Origin: Bacteroidales bacterium UBA5342
GTDB taxonomy: Bacteria > Bacteroidota > Bacteroidia > Bacteroidales > UBA5342
Length of the DNA stretch: 16,826 nt
Direction: 5' to 3'
Assembly: GCA_002408065.1 (NCBI GenBank)
Contig: DHQI01000062.1
Location: forward strand, 24,873-41,698
In this document: positions 1-7,687 of the stretch, in pieces
How positions within the stretch are numbered: the first letter of the stretch is position 1
Layout of the letters: each line of letters begins with the position of its first letter
Notes under the pieces: generated by a model
Database searches by the model: none
What the model was told of the DNA's origin: nothing
What the model saw: only the letters and a program-made list of their open reading frames with translations
Program-made: the position numbers and the translations under genes

Positions 1-574
1 AACGGACAGTTAGTTGTTCGTAAGCAGAATACAAAGTAGCTTCCTCGCGAATGGAAGACTTAAACTCAAATACTACTACAGGAATACCATTGATATAAAG
101 TATGCCGTCTGGAATGCGCTTTTCAAATCCTTCAATCTCCAACTGATTAACAATGCAGTATTTATTTTTATCCGCTTGAAGGGCATACTTCGCCTGAGGT
201 TCTGCGGCCATACTTAGCGCTTGTTCCTGTGGTGGATTTAATTCAGGATAATCAATGAGATAAATCCATAAGTCTTTCTTTTTAGGATCTTCTCGTTTAA
301 AAGCAAAACCATCAGCTAGGAGTCGCATAATAGCCTTGTTGCTATCATACAAGTCAGATGAAGAATAGCTCTCTAACATCCGTATGATCTGGGCTATCTC
401 TGAGTCTGTTAATGCTTCCTCGTAGTACTGGTTTTTCAAGTAGGAGTGGAGGTCATCTTTTATTAAGACTTCTTCTGCAGAACGCTCAATATCCGCACCA
501 TTTTTATGCGAGATATTCTGCTGCCCCAGTAGTTTTATGATAGCATCTTCTAGTTTTGCTTCGTTAAATTTCAT
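1..574 (-). CDS. hsdR: Type I restriction enzyme, R subunit (HsdR), N-terminal part, cut by window edge
   Basis: The motor and nuclease subunit of a type I restriction-modification complex; it cleaves DNA lacking the HsdM/HsdS methylation pattern after ATP-driven translocation. Reading the minus strand from the ATG at 572-574 gives 191 open codons with no stop before the window edge. Residues about 150-180 read IPDGILYINGIPVVVFEFKS, the D...ExK nuclease core (PD-(D/E)xK) typical of the HsdR N-terminal domain, and the start MKFNEAKLEDAI is typical of the family. The helicase domains would lie beyond the window. It follows abiEii by 62 bp on the same strand and is separated from hsdS by about 5.7 kb of accessory genes. 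Completeness cannot be judged. Confidence 0.9.
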   Translation of the reverse strand, partial: MKFNEAKLEDAIIKLLGQQNISHKNGADIERSAEEVLIKDDLHSYLKNQYYEEALTDSEIAQIIRMLESYSSSDLYDSNKAIMRLLADGFAFKREDPKKKDLWIYLIDYPELNPPQEQALSMAAEPQAKYALQADKNKYCIVNQLEIEGFEKRIPDGILYINGIPVVVFEFKSSIREEATLYSAYEQLTVR

Positions 575-636
575 TCGTCTAGTGTTTTGTCCTTGCTAAA
601 GTAATGAATTTTATTGGATTGCTCAGTGTTTGAAAA

Positions 637-1614
637 CTAAACCTCAATACTCCATTCTACATTTTTCAGACGTTCTCTTAAGCTTATGAGTGATTCTAGA
701 ATTATTTCTTTGCTAGGAAAATCACCATACACTAAACCCTTAAAGTCGCTTTCATATACTTCTGACAACTGCTTCCAAACACTTCCTAAATCAGAAAAGA
801 ATAAGCAATCATTAGGGTGATGTTTAAGCCAAGTGTTATTATTTCTAAAGCTCGCAACATCATCTTGGGCTACTTTTAATAGCATCGTCTCAAACTCATT
901 TGAGATAAAGAATTCCTGCAATTCTACTTCTTGTAAAAGCAAGTGTATATCATAAGTATGACGTACTTTCTTCTTTAAATCCTCTATGGGCTCGTTAGAG
1001 TATGAAAACCTCACAAGGGACATTATTTTCTCGCAAATTGTACGACGCGAATCTAGTACTCTAACCTCAAAAGGAGATAGCTTATATTGCTGTGTCATTG
1101 CTTCTTGCCCTGTAAACAACATCATATCGTAGATATAAGAATTGATATGAGCAGTAGTGTAAGGTTCATAGTAGCCCAACCAAGTGGCTTCTACAATTAT
1201 TTCAGATCGAACTTGACCATATTTCCCATTAAATAGTTTGGGGTATTGGTGTCCTGTCTTTCGATTCATTCCACGCTTGATCGTTATTCCTTCTACCTCA
1301 ATTTCAGGCATTATTGCACTAACAGCATTAGTGATGTTTTTTATTTTTCGTTTAAGTTGATTATCACTTTCACTTTTATCTCGAATAACGACTAAGTCAA
1401 TGTCTTCAGAGAAACGCTTTATGATGTCATAACATTTAGATAAAGCAGTTCCTCCTTTGAATACAGCGTAGTCTGCCACATCACTATTAAAGATTTCATA
1501 AAGTGCATAACACACCCAATAATCTTTTTCTACATATTCAGCCCTTATCTTCATCTGCTGTGAAGTAGTGATGATGGCTTGACGAAACAATTTAGTTTCT
1601 AAGTGTAAGTTCAT
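637..1614 (-). CDS. abiEii: AbiEii-type nucleotidyltransferase toxin (DUF1814 family)
   Basis: Predicted toxin of a type IV (AbiE) toxin-antitoxin system; family members are nucleotidyltransferases of the DNA polymerase beta fold linked to abortive phage infection. Visible motifs, numbered from the chosen start: VEKDYW at 28-33, GGTALSK at 54-60, RFSEDIDL at 67-74 with the catalytic D-x-D, and a later TICEKIMSL segment matching the conserved E-K motif of the family. The 325-residue length is normal and all key residues are present, so it looks intact. The chosen ATG (1612-1614) overlaps the antitoxin stop as ATGA, the usual sign of translational coupling. An alternative in-frame ATG at 1626 would add four residues. 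It is the second gene of the abiE pair, just upstream of hsdR. Confidence 0.88.
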   Translation of the reverse strand: MNLHLETKLFRQAIITTSQQMKIRAEYVEKDYWVCYALYEIFNSDVADYAVFKGGTALSKCYDIIKRFSEDIDLVVIRDKSESDNQLKRKIKNITNAVSAIMPEIEVEGITIKRGMNRKTGHQYPKLFNGKYGQVRSEIIVEATWLGYYEPYTTAHINSYIYDMMLFTGQEAMTQQYKLSPFEVRVLDSRRTICEKIMSLVRFSYSNEPIEDLKKKVRHTYDIHLLLQEVELQEFFISNEFETMLLKVAQDDVASFRNNNTWLKHHPNDCLFFSDLGSVWKQLSEVYESDFKGLVYGDFPSKEIILESLISLRERLKNVEWSIEV

Positions 1615-2336
1615 TTGATATTCCAATTAGGTGCTGTGGGTAATACTGCTTTAGAGAAAGAAAACTTATATTTTGTTATCGGATTAAGGCTTTTGTACAA
1701 ATCCTCAAGAGGCACATCGGTGTTAATTTCTTCCAGCAATGCCCCTAGAAGTGCCCGTGTGGATGGGGAGTACTTTTTGCTTAGACGAATAATGTTTTGT
1801 TGTTTTTCCGCACTTAGCTCTTTTAATAGCGACAGAAGACGTTTACATACCGTATCAGAGTTAGTGTCTGGTATTTTCTTTACAAAACGAAGGACATCAA
1901 GTAGTTGTAATAGAGGAATACTTTCCTTTGTTATGGTATTCTTCTGTCTTACAAATTTCACTTCATACATGCCACGTTTTAATGAAGGCCTTATAGAATT
2001 GCGGCCAATCTCAATGACTTGGTTAACTTGTGTTGTTAACTTCAACTGATTGTAAATACTAATTCCGGTAAGGTAACCTATCGTCTTACCCTCTCTCTCC
2101 AGCAGGTCTTTTACAATCTGTTTTTCTTCTGGTTCAAGAACGCCAAAAGGAGTTTGCTCAGGCTTGTAAAATTTACCCTTGCTAAGTTTTACAATCTTAC
2201 CGGAAGATGCCATACGGTTTAGGCTTTTTATGATGGCCTCTTTGCTATTCACCTCTGAGGTAAAATCACTATAGGTGAAAACATAGCCTTTAGGGAGCTT
2301 ATCTATAGTAAGTCTTATATATTCAGATGTTTTCAT
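1611..2336 (-). CDS. abiEi: AbiEi-like antitoxin / transcriptional repressor (DUF6088-like)
   Basis: Predicted antitoxin partner of the downstream nucleotidyltransferase. The N-terminal 60 residues (MKTSEYIRLTIDKLPKGYVFTYSDF to SSGKIVKLSKGKFYKP) form a winged helix-turn-helix of the AbiEi/DUF6088 kind. The middle contains the IGYLTGISIYNQLKLTTQVNQVIEIG stretch seen in AbiEi-like proteins; the C-terminal half is helical and not otherwise recognised. At 241 residues it is complete. In characterised AbiE systems the antitoxin also represses its own operon by binding inverted repeats, and here a 30-bp near-perfect palindrome sits next to a promoter -7 box just upstream (2353-2396), so autoregulation is a reasonable inference. 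It overlaps the toxin gene by 4 bp. Confidence 0.85.
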   Translation of the reverse strand: MKTSEYIRLTIDKLPKGYVFTYSDFTSEVNSKEAIIKSLNRMASSGKIVKLSKGKFYKPEQTPFGVLEPEEKQIVKDLLEREGKTIGYLTGISIYNQLKLTTQVNQVIEIGRNSIRPSLKRGMYEVKFVRQKNTITKESIPLLQLLDVLRFVKKIPDTNSDTVCKRLLSLLKELSAEKQQNIIRLSKKYSPSTRALLGALLEEINTDVPLEDLYKSLNPITKYKFSFSKAVLPTAPNWNIK

Positions 2337-2352
2337 ATGATCTATTTTGATG

Positions 2353-2360
2353 CAAAGATA
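2353..2360 (-). promoter_or_regulatory. Bacteroidetes -7 box of the abiE operon
   Basis: The minus strand reads TATCTTTG, an exact match to the Bacteroidetes -7 consensus TAnnTTTG, ending 16 bp before the abiEi ATG. A clear TTTG -33 box is not present at the usual spacing; that area is occupied by the palindrome. Confidence 0.5.
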
Positions 2361-2366
2361 TGTATT

Positions 2367-2396
2367 TGTCCAGTTTATTATATAAAAAACTGGACA
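2367..2396. promoter_or_regulatory. 30-bp palindromic operator candidate upstream of abiEi
   Basis: Ten-base arms TGTCCAGTTT and AAACTGGACA are perfect reverse complements around a 10-bp centre that contains TTATATAA, itself a palindrome, so 28 of 30 positions are symmetric. The site lies immediately upstream of the -7 box, between the -33 and -7 positions, where a bound repressor would block RNA polymerase. AbiEi is the natural candidate ligand, by inference from known AbiE autoregulation. Confidence 0.7.
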
Positions 2397-2494
2397 TTTT
2401 ATTTAGTGGAAAACTATTTTGATATATACTTGAAACTATCATGCTTTAAACAACTTCGAAAATTGATTCTTCCACCCACAAATTGTGTGCTCGT

Positions 2495-4264
2495 TTAATT
2501 CTTCACACACCTTACGGACAAACCACTTTTGTATTGTAGGTAATTTTGATCACTTCTGCCAATTGATACACCGTTTGCAGAAATTGACCAACTCGTAACT
2601 TCTGAACTATATGCATTAGGTTTGTAATAACTCCACCATTGACCAAACCAATATATATTACCAAAAGCACCATTTCTTCCTCTTGCCCCAGCAGGTAAAG
2701 CAGTGAACCCAAAATCATCTGTAGCTCCAACATTTTCACCTCCCCAGTGAGATTTATCAGCCTCTTTCAGTCTGCCTCCAGCTATTTCATATCCACCCGC
2801 AAACTTTACTAAAGTATCCCAATCATCAGGTGTAGCAACATGCCAGCCACTAGGGCATATATCTTCTCTTATAGCATAACTGTTATAAAAGGCGCCAAAT
2901 ATCTTTCCTTCACCTTCTTTATCGTTAAATGGCCAACAACAAGCTGGAGTATTTATACTAGCCCATTCATCACGATCTTCAATTAATGGTATACTATCAC
3001 CATTATTATATGCTGTAGTTTTAAGATTCTCAGCCATCCAAGTTTGATTACCGATGGTAATAGTCTTGTATTCATTCCCTTGTATGTCAACCACACTATT
3101 GTACTGTATTGGTTTTTTAGTTTTAAATGTGACAGTTGCACCATAACATGTATCAATAGGATTAATTGCATATGAGGCACAGTAATATCTAGTATCTTCT
3201 ATAAGCTCTTTCGCACTTACTTCATACTTTCTTACCCCTCTATTAATTGATTTAATATCTCTCGAGTTTATTAGGTCTGGAGATTCACTTATAATAACTC
3301 CACAATCAATAATGTCTATACCTCCTGTTTCTATTACTTCACCATTTAATGTTGCCGATGTCGTAGTTAATCGAGAAACGCCTAAAGTTATTACACTTGG
3401 AGCTTTAAAGTCCATAAATTCTATAAAGTCACCCTCGTACATATCATATTCCATATCGTTTTTTATACATCTAACAGATAAACCAGATGCCTTTGAGTGT
3501 ATATAACGAGCAGATGAAATTACAGAATCCTTATAACTAATAGAAATATAGCGAGAACCATCTACATCATATTCGTCGTTTGTCCACCAGTAACCATATG
3601 TTCCATAGCTAGAGTGAGCTGATGTATTATATCTAATGTATCCTGCTGATTGTGCATTAAATTGAAAGTTATCATATCCATTACCATTATTCGACCAACC
3701 AGCTTTAGACTTTAAGGCAGTTGCATTATTGGTATATCCTAGCTCTTCAAGAGTATAGAAGAGTATTGCCCAATCGGCAGCACTTGGAAGGTGCCAACCA
3801 TCAGGACATATTCCTTGTCTATATTTATTATCGCGCTCCCAATTGTCTGCAATAGCAGCACCGTGGGTATATAAATGACCATCTTTCGTTGTACTGTAAT
3901 ATGCATCAGAAGTGTCTGTTGACTCAATTTTGGACCACTCACTAGAAACTAATGGGATAGGGTCTCCATTGGGATAGTGTGTTACTTTTATATTCTCAGC
4001 CATCCATTCTTGTTCTCCTATCTTTACAGTTTTATAGACATTGCCATCAATATCCTCTACCTGATCGACTTCAACATCAAAGGGTACTTTTTTATTATCG
4101 TATAAATCTTGAGTATAATATATTATACTGTCTATATCACTAATAGGTACTCTAATATTCTCCAATCCTAGACTTGGCTTCAAATACACGTGCATCGTAT
4201 CTTCTTGACTGAATATTGGATAAACTATAAACAGTAATAATAATATATTGATATTAGTTTTCAT
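2495..4264 (-). CDS. Secreted protein with two FISUMP domains and a central Fn3-like domain
   Basis: Predicted exported surface protein of unknown function. Residues 1-19 (MKTNINILLLLFIVYPIFS) form a Sec signal peptide with no lipobox cysteine. Residues about 35-55 contain a DIDSIIYY segment common in Bacteroidota surface proteins. Two Fibrobacter succinogenes major paralogous (FISUMP) domains follow, about 70-269 and 390-589. They share the signatures D-x-x-GNxYKTxxIGxQxWMAEN near the start, CPxGWHxxxxxDW in the middle and SGLSVRCxKN at the end. Between them, about 290-385, lies a fibronectin-III/Ig-like segment (TTTSATLNGEV to RYYCASYAIN). The gene starts 4 bp after the T9SS-domain gene, so the two are probably co-transcribed. 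Its place inside an hsd locus is unusual. FISUMP domains have no established catalytic role. Confidence 0.85.
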   Translation of the reverse strand: MKTNINILLLLFIVYPIFSQEDTMHVYLKPSLGLENIRVPISDIDSIIYYTQDLYDNKKVPFDVEVDQVEDIDGNVYKTVKIGEQEWMAENIKVTHYPNGDPIPLVSSEWSKIESTDTSDAYYSTTKDGHLYTHGAAIADNWERDNKYRQGICPDGWHLPSAADWAILFYTLEELGYTNNATALKSKAGWSNNGNGYDNFQFNAQSAGYIRYNTSAHSSYGTYGYWWTNDEYDVDGSRYISISYKDSVISSARYIHSKASGLSVRCIKNDMEYDMYEGDFIEFMDFKAPSVITLGVSRLTTTSATLNGEVIETGGIDIIDCGVIISESPDLINSRDIKSINRGVRKYEVSAKELIEDTRYYCASYAINPIDTCYGATVTFKTKKPIQYNSVVDIQGNEYKTITIGNQTWMAENLKTTAYNNGDSIPLIEDRDEWASINTPACCWPFNDKEGEGKIFGAFYNSYAIREDICPSGWHVATPDDWDTLVKFAGGYEIAGGRLKEADKSHWGGENVGATDDFGFTALPAGARGRNGAFGNIYWFGQWWSYYKPNAYSSEVTSWSISANGVSIGRSDQNYLQYKSGLSVRCVKN

Positions 4265-4268
4265 ATTG

Positions 4269-4787
4269 CTAGTTATTTGAAATTAGAATTTGTTTTGAAA
4301 ATTGCTCGTCATTAAGGCTAACTGTACATAAATAATATCCGTCTGGTATGCCTGTTACATTCAATTTTAAAATATTATCACCAACTATCACGTTGTAAAT
4401 TTCCTGTTTAATTATTCTCCCCTCAATATCAATTAACTTTACAAGCATAACATCAGTTTGCTTAGTTTCGAATTGTATATTAAGAATATCAGCTACAGGC
4501 ACAGGAAAATATACTAGACCACCTATATTGTTGTATTTATAATGTTTTATTATTGTGGTTGTTTCATTATCAAAGAAGACTTTGTTAATCATATTGAGAT
4601 TGATAACTGATTCTTTTCCATCTTCTGAAACAGTAATAAGGTTTCTTTTTTCAAAGGTTTGCTTCTTAATACTTAGGATTGGAAACATTGTAACATCACC
4701 ACGTTTCGATTCTATTTTGATTACACTCTGTCCATTTAATGCAAATGAAATAATAAATAAATGTACAATCAAACCAATTCTCTTCAT
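4269..4787 (-). CDS. Small secreted protein with a T9SS type A sorting domain
   Basis: Residues 1-19 (MKRIGLIVHLFIISFALNG) are a Sec signal peptide. Residues 25-75 resemble the N-terminal part of many Bacteroidota surface proteins (ILSIKKQTFEK, NMINKVFFDNE). Residues 93-172 match the type IX secretion C-terminal sorting domain: VYFPVPVADILNIQFE corresponds to the usual YPNPVxDxLxI motif, then VKLIDIEGRIIKQE, and finally GIPDGYYLCTVSLNDEQFSKQILI. Such domains direct export through the outer membrane and are normally cleaved or anchored. At 172 residues there is almost no cargo beyond the sorting domain. It lies 34 bp downstream of the AAA ATPase and 4 bp upstream of the FISUMP gene. The function is unknown; the sorting-domain call is fairly secure. 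Confidence 0.8.
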   Translation of the reverse strand: MKRIGLIVHLFIISFALNGQSVIKIESKRGDVTMFPILSIKKQTFEKRNLITVSEDGKESVINLNMINKVFFDNETTTIIKHYKYNNIGGLVYFPVPVADILNIQFETKQTDVMLVKLIDIEGRIIKQEIYNVIVGDNILKLNVTGIPDGYYLCTVSLNDEQFSKQILISNN

Positions 4788-4821
4788 TGTCTTAGTATTA
4801 TTAGTTAGTATTCAAATCAAC

Positions 4822-6270
4822 CTAGGCAATCCCTCTCAAAATAGAAATCATAGTATCAATAGAGCGTTTTAATTCTACATCTGTATATGTTACAGTCAAC
4901 ATTGTATTATTCTCTGGATGATGAATTTTGTTTCTTATAAAGGTCATTAAAGTAACATCTGTTGGTGAACCCGGCTCACCTCTATTCTCTCTTGTCCATG
5001 ACTTATCTTTAGGTACCCTATTTTCTTCAAAAAAACTTTCAATTGCCGGAATACTCCACTTTTCAGTTACTTCCTGAATTCTACCATAAAGTTCATTATG
5101 CAGTTCTACTGTTGGCATATCAAAAGCACAATAATTTATCTCCCCCCAGGTAGGACTCCAGGGGAATAAACCATGTGTGGATATATTAGATATGTCAGGA
5201 CCATCAGCTCCTTGTTTGCAGATGAATAGGTTCATAATACCTACATGTTCATTTGAAAGAAAATAAGGTGAGTGAGATGCAATAAATATTTGGTTCTTCT
5301 TTGAAAGTTCTAATAATGCATTCACTAGTTTGCCTTGCGCCTTTGGATGTAAACAAATTTCAGGCTCATCAATAAACAGAAATAAAGGTTTCTTGAGTTC
5401 AGTGTCTGCCTGTTGCTTTAATATTTCTGCATAAACCTGAATCATTGAGAGAGCAACTGCTCTTTGCATTCCGCTTCCCTTTTCATCCATCACTGTTTTA
5501 ATGCCATCATCGATATAGATCTTTACGTTTTTGAAAAAACTAGAGGGGGCAATCGGTTCAAACTGAAAGTGAATATTACCTACACCAAACTGTTCTTGAA
5601 AAATAGTTTGTGTTTGTTGCTCTACACTACTAAGCTGCCTTTTTAAATTTGATGCTTCATCGTTAAAAGTTGCGTCATATTGACTTAAAAAAGACTGATA
5701 TTCTGAATGTTCTGTGAAAGAATTGAGAATCTCACCAATTAAATTTCCAGTAATTGTGCTTGAGCCAAATTTCGTTTCTTCATTTGGATTAGTGTCGGCC
5801 CATACAAAGTTTGTTTCAAACATTCTTTTTATTGGAGCATCAATGCCAGACACATTTTCATATATATCAGTTTCAGAGTTCCATATTTCAATTGGACTTT
5901 TGCCTTCTGTGGATCTTTTCAATTTTAAATGCTCCTTAGCATCTACCTCATATATCCGATCCCTAAAAACAGCTTTCTTGTTTGCTGGTGAGAACTGTTC
6001 TATCACACTGCTGATATCACCTTCAAAAACAATTTCAACTACAGCATCCGCATCAGGATAAGATTTATTAACAATACTTGATTTCGGTTTTGATGATTTG
6101 TTCCTTAAAAAATCAAATGTTTCAAAAATTGTGGATTTACCTGTGTTATTATCACCTATAAAGATATTTAGGCCACTTCCAATATTACCATTTGGAATAG
6201 CAAAATTTAAAGTTTCAAGAGAACTTCCGATACTTTTGTAGTATGATGTTTTAAGCTTCTTTATATACAT
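4822..6270 (-). CDS. OLD-like AAA ATPase with C-terminal HEPN-type R-x4-H motif
   Basis: Predicted defence ATPase of the ABC/SMC-like AAA class. Numbered from the chosen ATG: Walker A GDNNTGKST at 39-47, signature-like EKGSGMQRA at 263-271, Walker B LFLFIDEPE at 296-304, and the switch histidine in ASHSPY at 331-336. The middle is partly helical. No TOPRIM domain is visible after the ATPase core, so this is not a classical OLD nuclease. Near the C-terminus, 440-455, TLMTFIRNKIHHPEN contains R446-x4-H451, the motif of HEPN ribonuclease domains. MYIKKLKTS is a typical start for this family; an in-frame ATG at 6333 would extend it by 21 residues into the end of hsdS. ATPase plus HEPN-like nuclease proteins such as PrrC and RloC are known companions of type I R-M loci. 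The nuclease function is inferred. Confidence 0.82.
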   Translation of the reverse strand: MYIKKLKTSYYKSIGSSLETLNFAIPNGNIGSGLNIFIGDNNTGKSTIFETFDFLRNKSSKPKSSIVNKSYPDADAVVEIVFEGDISSVIEQFSPANKKAVFRDRIYEVDAKEHLKLKRSTEGKSPIEIWNSETDIYENVSGIDAPIKRMFETNFVWADTNPNEETKFGSSTITGNLIGEILNSFTEHSEYQSFLSQYDATFNDEASNLKRQLSSVEQQTQTIFQEQFGVGNIHFQFEPIAPSSFFKNVKIYIDDGIKTVMDEKGSGMQRAVALSMIQVYAEILKQQADTELKKPLFLFIDEPEICLHPKAQGKLVNALLELSKKNQIFIASHSPYFLSNEHVGIMNLFICKQGADGPDISNISTHGLFPWSPTWGEINYCAFDMPTVELHNELYGRIQEVTEKWSIPAIESFFEENRVPKDKSWTRENRGEPGSPTDVTLMTFIRNKIHHPENNTMLTVTYTDVELKRSIDTMISILRGIA

Positions 6271-6313
6271 TGTTCGGTTGTATTTGATATTTTCATTAAC
6301 AGTATTGATGTAT

Positions 6314-7687
6314 TCACACCCGTACCTCACCACTAATCAACTTAGGCAATAAAGTGTCGCGAAGCTTGGTTAAGGTTATTATTTCCAACTCATTTTTTTG
6401 ATCTTTCTCTTTCAAGTTTTTTACTTTCCTTTCAAATAAATCGTTTAAATATTTTGGAGCAACTAAGAACTCATGTGATAGTATTTTTGAAGGAGAAGTG
6501 TGTTTTACAGTTGTGCCTGATGCACCGCCTACAATTTCGGCTCGATACTGGTTAGAGCATAGAGTATAATATAAAAAGAAAGTACTAAGTTCATCATTCA
6601 AGAATTCAACTTTCCCAAGTCTTTGGTTATGTAGGTATCTATATTCCTTAGATTCTGGGACAAGTGCAGGAAAACCTAATGTGTCAGCTTCTTTACTTAA
6701 ATCTGTCATTGTTATTATCAGGTCATTCTTTGCTAGAATATAACTCTCGGGGTAATCAGCATTGTAATATTTGAATTTAACTCCTTTAAAACCACCTCCA
6801 ATCTTAAAATTACCAGGTGTTAGTAGTATGTCATTTGTTGGTTCAGTAGAAAAGTTTGCTCCTTTAAAAGCAAAACCATGTTTAACATTAATAAAATCTT
6901 TTAAGGCTTTCACTTCCCACCCCACAGGCACAAACGTCCCCAACGCCTCCGAGAACTCAAACTCAGCAGGGAAAAGCTGCTGTACAGCCTCAGGTAAAGC
7001 TTTACGCTTATCCCCCAAAGCCAATCTTTGTTTAGCTTTTGCTTGTAGGGCATCTGGGATAGTATTCCCTGCTGCCAGGGCATTATCGATGACTGGATCA
7101 AAATCCACAAACCAAGACTTAAATAGCGCCTGCGCCATCGCTTCCAGGGTTTGGTTCATTTGGCGGTTGAGCTCTATCTTATCATCCAAAGTGCCCAGAA
7201 TATGGGCTAAGGCTTTTTGTTCTTTTAGTGGAGGGAGGTTGACTTGGAAACCTTTTATATTAGGGATTCTTATATTACTCACAGTTGTACCAGTACCCTC
7301 ATTCCAGGCAATCTGATGTTTCAAATTAGGTGATTGCATTTCATACAACAGGAAATTAGGATCTACAAGCTCAGTATTAGCTCTTATTAGAACCATTCTT
7401 TGACCTAGACAACATTTTAGGTTCTTTGGTATTTGACAGACTTCACCCATAGGTGCCTCTCTAGTTAAAACTAAATCACCATTTTGAGGAATTGCTCGTT
7501 TAACACGGTTTAAATACCCCTCTTCATTGGTAAAACTAGGATTTGCTAAGTCAAGTTTGCCGTTACGGATATTCTGATTTCTTAATACAAGAACACCCTC
7601 ATCTGTCCAAAGTGGTGTAGAATGAGGACAATCAACAATTAGTTCTGTGATATCTTCTAGTCGATGTTTTTTCCACTCACTCCCCAT
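6314..7687 (-). CDS. hsdS: Type I restriction-modification specificity subunit HsdS
   Basis: The target-recognition subunit that docks HsdM and HsdR onto a bipartite DNA site. It has 457 residues, normal for a two-TRD HsdS. TRD1 spans about 1-155, starting EWKKHRLEDITELIVDCPHSTP and ending IPNIKGFQVNLPPLKEQK. The central conserved helical spacer follows (about 160-235, ILGTLDDKIELNRQMNQTLEAMAQALFKSWFVDFDPV), then TRD2 (about 255-425), and a terminal helix with KLRDTLLPKLISGEVRV. Its start overlaps the 3' end of hsdM by 11 bp, a normal M-S coupling. Base composition shifts sharply: the spacer (about 6905-7210) is clearly G+C-richer than either TRD, consistent with TRD replacement by recombination. 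Confidence 0.93.
   Translation of the reverse strand: MGSEWKKHRLEDITELIVDCPHSTPLWTDEGVLVLRNQNIRNGKLDLANPSFTNEEGYLNRVKRAIPQNGDLVLTREAPMGEVCQIPKNLKCCLGQRMVLIRANTELVDPNFLLYEMQSPNLKHQIAWNEGTGTTVSNIRIPNIKGFQVNLPPLKEQKALAHILGTLDDKIELNRQMNQTLEAMAQALFKSWFVDFDPVIDNALAAGNTIPDALQAKAKQRLALGDKRKALPEAVQQLFPAEFEFSEALGTFVPVGWEVKALKDFINVKHGFAFKGANFSTEPTNDILLTPGNFKIGGGFKGVKFKYYNADYPESYILAKNDLIITMTDLSKEADTLGFPALVPESKEYRYLHNQRLGKVEFLNDELSTFFLYYTLCSNQYRAEIVGGASGTTVKHTSPSKILSHEFLVAPKYLNDLFERKVKNLKEKDQKNELEIITLTKLRDTLLPKLISGEVRV

Noticed and set aside
14..217. Plus-strand open frame of 67 codons
   Set aside because: It is antisense to the hsdR reading frame, which shows clear family motifs on the minus strand.
1615..2049. 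Plus-strand open frame of 144 codons
   Set aside because: It lies wholly antisense to abiEi and encodes no recognisable motif.
2413..2422. 10-bp direct repeat CTATTTTGAT (also at 2342) around the abiE promoter
   Set aside because: Short and A+T-rich; likely chance in this composition, and not placed like a promoter element.
4822..6270. Classical OLD nuclease (GajA-like) with TOPRIM
   Set aside because: The ATPase core is followed by only about 150 residues without the E...DxD TOPRIM pattern; the end fits a HEPN-type motif better.
6771..7316. Plus-strand open frame of 181 codons
   Set aside because: It is antisense to hsdS, in the G+C-richer conserved part where stops are rarer by chance; no protein family resemblance.
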